Shown here: positions 42,510-45,666 of the stretch, piece after piece | Numbering within the stretch: the stretch's first letter is position 1 | How the letters are laid out: each line of letters begins with the position of its first letter | Source: Thermoanaerobaculia bacterium | GTDB taxonomy: Bacteria; Acidobacteriota; Thermoanaerobaculia; Multivoradales; JAGPDF01 | Reading direction: 5' to 3' | Assembly (NCBI GenBank): GCA_018057705.1 | Contig: JAGPDF010000034.1 | Location: 1 to 45,666, forward strand | Length of the DNA: 45,666 nt | Program-made: the position numbers and the translations under genes | The notes under the pieces: model-generated | What the model saw: only the letters and a program-made list of their open reading frames with translations | Databases searched by the model: none | What the model was told of the DNA's origin: nothing

Positions 42510-42747
42510 ACCCCCCCTCTCACCGCTGTCCCCTCGCGTACCCGAACCACCAGCCTTCCTTACCAAAAGCGTGCCAGAAGCGGGGGGGCGCAGCGGGCAA
42601 GGGTCAGCCTTGTAAAATTCCTGTAATCAATGGGTTGCGCGATCCATCCGGCCGTAGGGGAATACGGAAAACCGGTGCGCTCCGAAGAAATTCAGAGTGT
42701 TGAACCAATCTGCGGAATTTTGATTCGGCGGGCGGTTGAGGCGCGGT

Positions 42748-44115
42748 TCAGGGGGTCGCCGAGGGCTGCCCGGGGGCGAGCTCCAGGCCGAGCGAGCGGA
42801 TCCGGTTCCCCTGCACCTCGAGAACCTCGAGCTGCGCCGGGCCGAGCACGACGCGGTCGCCGACGCGGGGCTTCCTGCCGAGCTCGGAGAGCACGACGCC
42901 GGCGATGGTGTCCTCGTCGCGAGTGGAGAGCTCGAGCCCGAGCTCGTCCTCGAGGTCGACCACCAGCATCGAGCCGGAGAGAGTGAACAGGCCGTCGCCA
43001 CTGCGGGTGAGCTCCGGCCGGTCGGTGTCGAACTCGTCCTGGATTTCGCCGACGATCTCCTCGATGACGTTCTCGAGCGTGACGATGCCGGAGACGCCGC
43101 CGTACTCGTCGACCACCGCGACCATGTGCTGACGCTCGGCCTGCATCCGGCCGAGCAGGCGATCGAGCGGCGTGGTCTCGGGCACGAACTTCACCGGCCG
43201 CGCGAGGCTCGCGATGTCGGTGATCGGCGAGGTGGTGCGGAAGAGATCCTTGATGTGAATGAGGCCGATGACACTGTCGAGGTCGCGTTCGCAGAGCGGA
43301 AAGCGCGTGTGGCCACTCCGGCGCGCGATGGCGATGTTCTCGGTGATCGGAAGGGAGGTCGAAAGGTGGGTGACGTCGGCGCGCGGCACCATGACCTGCC
43401 GGGCGTTCCGGAGCGAGAGCTCGAAGACGTTGTCGAGGATCTCGCGTTTGAGCTGGGACTGGCTGCCCATCTCCGACGAAGAGAGCAGAATGCGCAGCTC
43501 CTCCTCGGAATGAGAGAGCTCCTCTTCTCCGGCCGACTTGAGGCCGACCAGGCGTAGCAGGCCGTTCGCGGCGTGGTTGAGCAGCCAGATCGCCGGGAAG
43601 ATGACCCAGTAGAAGATGTAGAGCGGCATCGCGATCCACAGCGCGGTCGGCTGCGGTCGCCGGATCGCGAACGACTTGGGCGCCATCTCGCCGACCACGA
43701 TGTGCAGCGCCGAGATGATGATGAAGGCGGTCGTGAGGCTCACCGAGTGCACCAGTGCCTCGGTGGCGCCCGGGATCATCCGCACGAGCGGGGCCATGAT
43801 CCAGCTGAAGGCGGGCTCGCCGACCCATCCGAGCGCCAGGCTCGCGATGGTGATGCCGAGCTGACACGCCGAGAGGTAGGCGTCGAGGTGGGCCACCTGA
43901 TGCCGCGCGAGCTTCGCCATCCGGCTCCCCGCGAGGGCCAGAGGATCGAGCTGGGTCGGACGCACCTTGACCAGCGCGAACTCGGCGGCGACGAAGAAGC
44001 CGTTGAGCGCCACGAGCAACAGGCCGAGGGCAAGTCCGAGCCAGGGGTTCATGGAGCCCGAGGCCGCTCCAGCGCCGCCGGCGCTCTCGGACAGGGCCAA
44101 CACGAGGATCGTCAT
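42748..44115 (-). CDS. CNNM/CorC-HlyC-family transporter
   Basis: This 455-residue hemolysin C / CNNM protein is linked to magnesium or cobalt export and resistance in this family. A DUF21 membrane domain (about residues 20-200) has four helices and the signatures GFFVAAEFALVKVR and SLALGWVGEPAF. Two CBS domains (about 220-340, e.g. VMVPRADVTHLS, HIKDLFRT, VVDEYGGVSGIVTLENVIEEIVGEI) and a C-terminal CorC/HlyC domain (about 355-440) follow. I chose the ATG at 44115. The open frame extends 61 codons further but with no family similarity and over the opposite promoter region. TATACT stands 8 bases before this ATG. Confidence 0.92.
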   Translation of the reverse strand: MTILVLALSESAGGAGAASGSMNPWLGLALGLLLVALNGFFVAAEFALVKVRPTQLDPLALAGSRMAKLARHQVAHLDAYLSACQLGITIASLALGWVGEPAFSWIMAPLVRMIPGATEALVHSVSLTTAFIIISALHIVVGEMAPKSFAIRRPQPTALWIAMPLYIFYWVIFPAIWLLNHAANGLLRLVGLKSAGEEELSHSEEELRILLSSSEMGSQSQLKREILDNVFELSLRNARQVMVPRADVTHLSTSLPITENIAIARRSGHTRFPLCERDLDSVIGLIHIKDLFRTTSPITDIASLARPVKFVPETTPLDRLLGRMQAERQHMVAVVDEYGGVSGIVTLENVIEEIVGEIQDEFDTDRPELTRSGDGLFTLSGSMLVVDLEDELGLELSTRDEDTIAGVVLSELGRKPRVGDRVVLGPAQLEVLEVQGNRIRSLGLELAPGQPSATP

Positions 44116-44123
44116 TCGGGGCA

Positions 44124-44129
44124 AGTATA
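44124..44129 (-). promoter_or_regulatory. -10 box TATACT for the CNNM gene, leaderless geometry
   Basis: On the minus strand TATACT ends 8 bases before the ATG at 44115. The intervening bases TGCCCCGA contain no ribosome site. A start 7-8 bases after the -10 falls next to the ATG. Divergent TAGAAT (44154-44159, plus strand) may serve the TPR gene. Confidence 0.4.
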
Positions 44130-44153
44130 GGCATGGGCGGGCGCCGGACGCAG

Positions 44154-44159
44154 TAGAAT
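44154..44159 (+). promoter_or_regulatory. Possible -10 for the TPR gene
   Basis: TAGAAT lies 74 bases before the ATG at 44234 and would give a leader containing the GGAGG ribosome site. No strong -35 is seen. It is divergent to the CNNM promoter. Confidence 0.35.
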
Positions 44160-44233
44160 GCCCCCGACGTCGCGCCCGGCATGCGGCCAGCATGGTGACT
44201 GGACGGCGGGCAGCCACGCGCCGGAGGTTCGAA

Positions 44234-45226
44234 ATGTCCAACACCCGCAGACTTTCGCGTAGGTCCAGCTCGCTCGTCGCCCTCGCTGCAGTCGCCATCC
44301 TCGTCGCCCTCGGCGGCTCGTCGGCCGCCCATGCCTTGAACCAGGCCCGTCTCTACGGCACGATCACCGACGAGAACGAAAAGCCGGTCGAAGGCGTCCT
44401 GCTCACCGTGACCACGCCGGAGCAGCCGTCGTTCAAGCTCGAGGTGAGGTCCGACGCCAAGGGCAACTGGGCGGTGACGCTCATCGACGCCACGAAGACC
44501 TACAACTACAAGTACGAGAAGGACGGGTACCAGATGATGCAGCAGGATCTGAGGATCCCCATCGGCTCGAACGAGCGCAAGGATTTCCAGATGCTGTCGA
44601 ACGCCGAGGCGATCAAGCGCGGCTCGGCCGTGGCGGTGCCGCAGGAGCCGACCGCGGAGGACAAGGCGGTCCTCGCCTTCAACGCCGCCGCCGAGGCTTC
44701 GCAGATGGGCGACATGGCGACCGCCAAGGCGAAGATGCTCGAGGCCGTGACGCTCAATCCGCAACTCGGCGTCGCGCACTCGGCGCTCGCCGGATTCCTC
44801 TACGCCGAGAAGGACTATGCCGGCGCAGCGGCGGCGGCCGACAAGGCGCTCGCGCTCGATCCGAAGGACGCGCGCTCGCTGCGCGTCGCCGTCGAGGCCA
44901 ACACCGCCCTCGGCAACAAGGCAAGAGCGAAGGAGGCCTCCGCGGCGCTCGCGGCGATCGATCCGAAGGCCGCGGCGATGGACCTTTTCAATCAGGGCGT
45001 GCGTGAGTACAACGCCGGGGCGATGCCGGCGGCCCTGAAGCTCTTCGAGCAATCGCTCGCCGCCGATCCGGACTACCCGAAGACCCACTACATGCTCGGC
45101 ATGTGCTACGTCAGCCAGGGCGACAACGCCAAGGCGAAGCAGCACATGGAGAGCTTCATCGCCGTCGCGGCCGCGGACGACGCGGATCTCGCCACGGCGA
45201 AAGAGATGTTGAGCTATCTGAAATAG
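44234..45226 (+). CDS. Exported TPR protein with carboxypeptidase-regulatory-like domain
   Basis: This 330-residue protein has a signal peptide (about residues 14-36, ending SAAHA). An N-terminal beta-sandwich of the carboxypeptidase regulatory type (about 40-115: ARLYGTITDENEKPVEGVLLTV, KGNWAVTLIDA, YEKDGYQ) follows, then four to five TPR units from about 145 to the end (AAEASQMGDMATAKAKMLEAV, LAGFLYAEKDYAGAAAAADKAL, MLGMCYVSQGDNAKAKQHME). CGGAGG precedes the ATG at 44234; the longer upstream frame is antisense to the CNNM gene and rejected. It probably acts in the periplasm or envelope. The same sandwich domain occurs in the neighbouring TonB receptor, but a functional link is not shown. 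Confidence 0.85.
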   Translation: MSNTRRLSRRSSSLVALAAVAILVALGGSSAAHALNQARLYGTITDENEKPVEGVLLTVTTPEQPSFKLEVRSDAKGNWAVTLIDATKTYNYKYEKDGYQMMQQDLRIPIGSNERKDFQMLSNAEAIKRGSAVAVPQEPTAEDKAVLAFNAAAEASQMGDMATAKAKMLEAVTLNPQLGVAHSALAGFLYAEKDYAGAAAAADKALALDPKDARSLRVAVEANTALGNKARAKEASAALAAIDPKAAAMDLFNQGVREYNAGAMPAALKLFEQSLAADPDYPKTHYMLGMCYVSQGDNAKAKQHMESFIAVAAADDADLATAKEMLSYLK

Positions 45227-45229
45227 CGG

Positions 45230-45666
45230 ATGCGGGTCACCCTCAGTCCGGGTCGCGAGCGCCCGATCCGCGACGGTCATCCCTGGGTCTTCTCGGGCGC
45301 GATTCAATCCGAGCACGGCGATCGCGAAGCGGCGGTCGCCTCCGTTTTCGATGCGCAGGGCGCCCGGCTCGGGTCCGGTCTCTATAGTCCGGGATCGCAG
45401 ATCCGCGTGCGGATGCTGGGCGGCGATCCGTTGAGCGGCTCGCCGAGCCATGCGCCGGCGGGCGTCGACGCCGCCTACTTCGAGGCACGCCTGCGCGCCG
45501 CGGACAGCTGGCGGCAGCGCCTGCTGCCGGCCGGAACCACCGGCTACCGGCTGCTCAACGCGGAGGGCGACGGACTGCCGGGCTGGACCGTCGACCGTTT
45601 CGGTTCGGTCCTGGTCAGCCAGATCACCTCGGCCGGCCTCGAGAAGCTGCGCGGTCCGGCGTACGA
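45230..45666 (+). CDS. RlmI-like class I rRNA methyltransferase (5' part, cut by window end)
   Basis: An open frame of 145 codons runs off the window. It begins MRVTLSPGRERPIRDGHPWVFSG and continues with a PUA-type domain (SGLYSPGSQIRVRML). It then has the segment YRLLNAEGDGLPGWTVDRFG, which precedes the SAM-binding domain in RlmI/YccW 23S rRNA m5C methyltransferases. The catalytic domain lies beyond the window. The ATG is 4 bases after the TPR gene stop, so the two genes are probably co-transcribed. Close relatives such as RlmK/L-type enzymes remain possible until the rest is seen. Confidence 0.85.
   Translation, partial: MRVTLSPGRERPIRDGHPWVFSGAIQSEHGDREAAVASVFDAQGARLGSGLYSPGSQIRVRMLGGDPLSGSPSHAPAGVDAAYFEARLRAADSWRQRLLPAGTTGYRLLNAEGDGLPGWTVDRFGSVLVSQITSAGLEKLRGPAY

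Noticed and set aside
39634-42615. 993-codon open frame on the plus strand opposite the TonB receptor
   Set aside because: It is antisense to a clear receptor gene. Its translation is Arg/Val/Asp-rich with no fold pattern. Such long shadows are expected in GC-rich DNA.

Overview
The window is GC-rich chromosomal DNA from a Gram-negative bacterium. The organism has an outer membrane (LolA, PilQ secretin, an Oar-like TonB-dependent receptor, several lipoproteins with lipoboxes) and type IV pili. It also has many TPR, HEAT and Ig-like proteins, an ECF sigma/anti-sigma pair, and receptors with a carboxypeptidase-regulatory N-terminus. This mix fits an Acidobacteriota lineage, possibly Thermoanaerobaculia/Holophagae-like. 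That placement is inferred from gene content, not from a marker-gene tree.

Layout. Bases 1-1650 hold a broken tRNA-Ala(CGC) 3' portion and an AbiEi/AbiEii toxin-antitoxin operon, which looks like an accessory insertion at a tRNA. Bases 1845-3607 carry a TIGR01777 epimerase and a DUF1295 membrane enzyme. A leftward block at 3638-6630 holds an HD phosphohydrolase, an unknown membrane protein, folK and a FYDLN zinc-ribbon protein. Bases 6731-14238 run rightward: lolA, tgt, yajC-secD-secF and the bifunctional (p)ppGpp enzyme Rel/Spo, facing rpmB on the minus strand. Bases 14867-24225 carry pilMNOPQ followed by three lipoproteins, two of them with Ig-like folds (TIG/IPT, Big/PKD). Bases 24426-29773 hold a TPR protein, a roadblock/LC7 protein, accB, accC, thiE, aroK and a metallophosphoesterase, packed with overlapping ends. 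Bases 29835-34271 hold a HEAT-repeat/cyclophilin lipoprotein, then an ECF sigma factor, its zinc-finger anti-sigma factor and a bactofilin-like membrane protein. Bases 34317-38827 hold 3-hydroxyacyl-CoA dehydrogenase, a large zinc-ribbon TPR protein and proS. A repeat-rich spacer (38864-39224) precedes a leftward Oar-like TonB receptor, a leftward CNNM/CorC-type transporter and a rightward TPR protein. The window ends inside a RlmI-like rRNA methyltransferase gene.

The most unusual observations are these. (1) Two inverted repeat modules at 38921-39224 share a core sequence, but each is enclosed by its own self-complementary arms. (2) Several first genes have a -10 box only 6-9 bases before the start codon and no Shine-Dalgarno sequence, suggesting leaderless transcripts. 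(3) A TPR/roadblock pair is joined to accBC. (4) A lipoprotein fuses HEAT repeats to a cyclophilin domain. (5) A hybrid tRNA-Ala remnant lies beside an abortive-infection toxin pair.

No CRISPR array, complete insertion sequence or transposase gene is visible. All functions are assigned from sequence reading alone.
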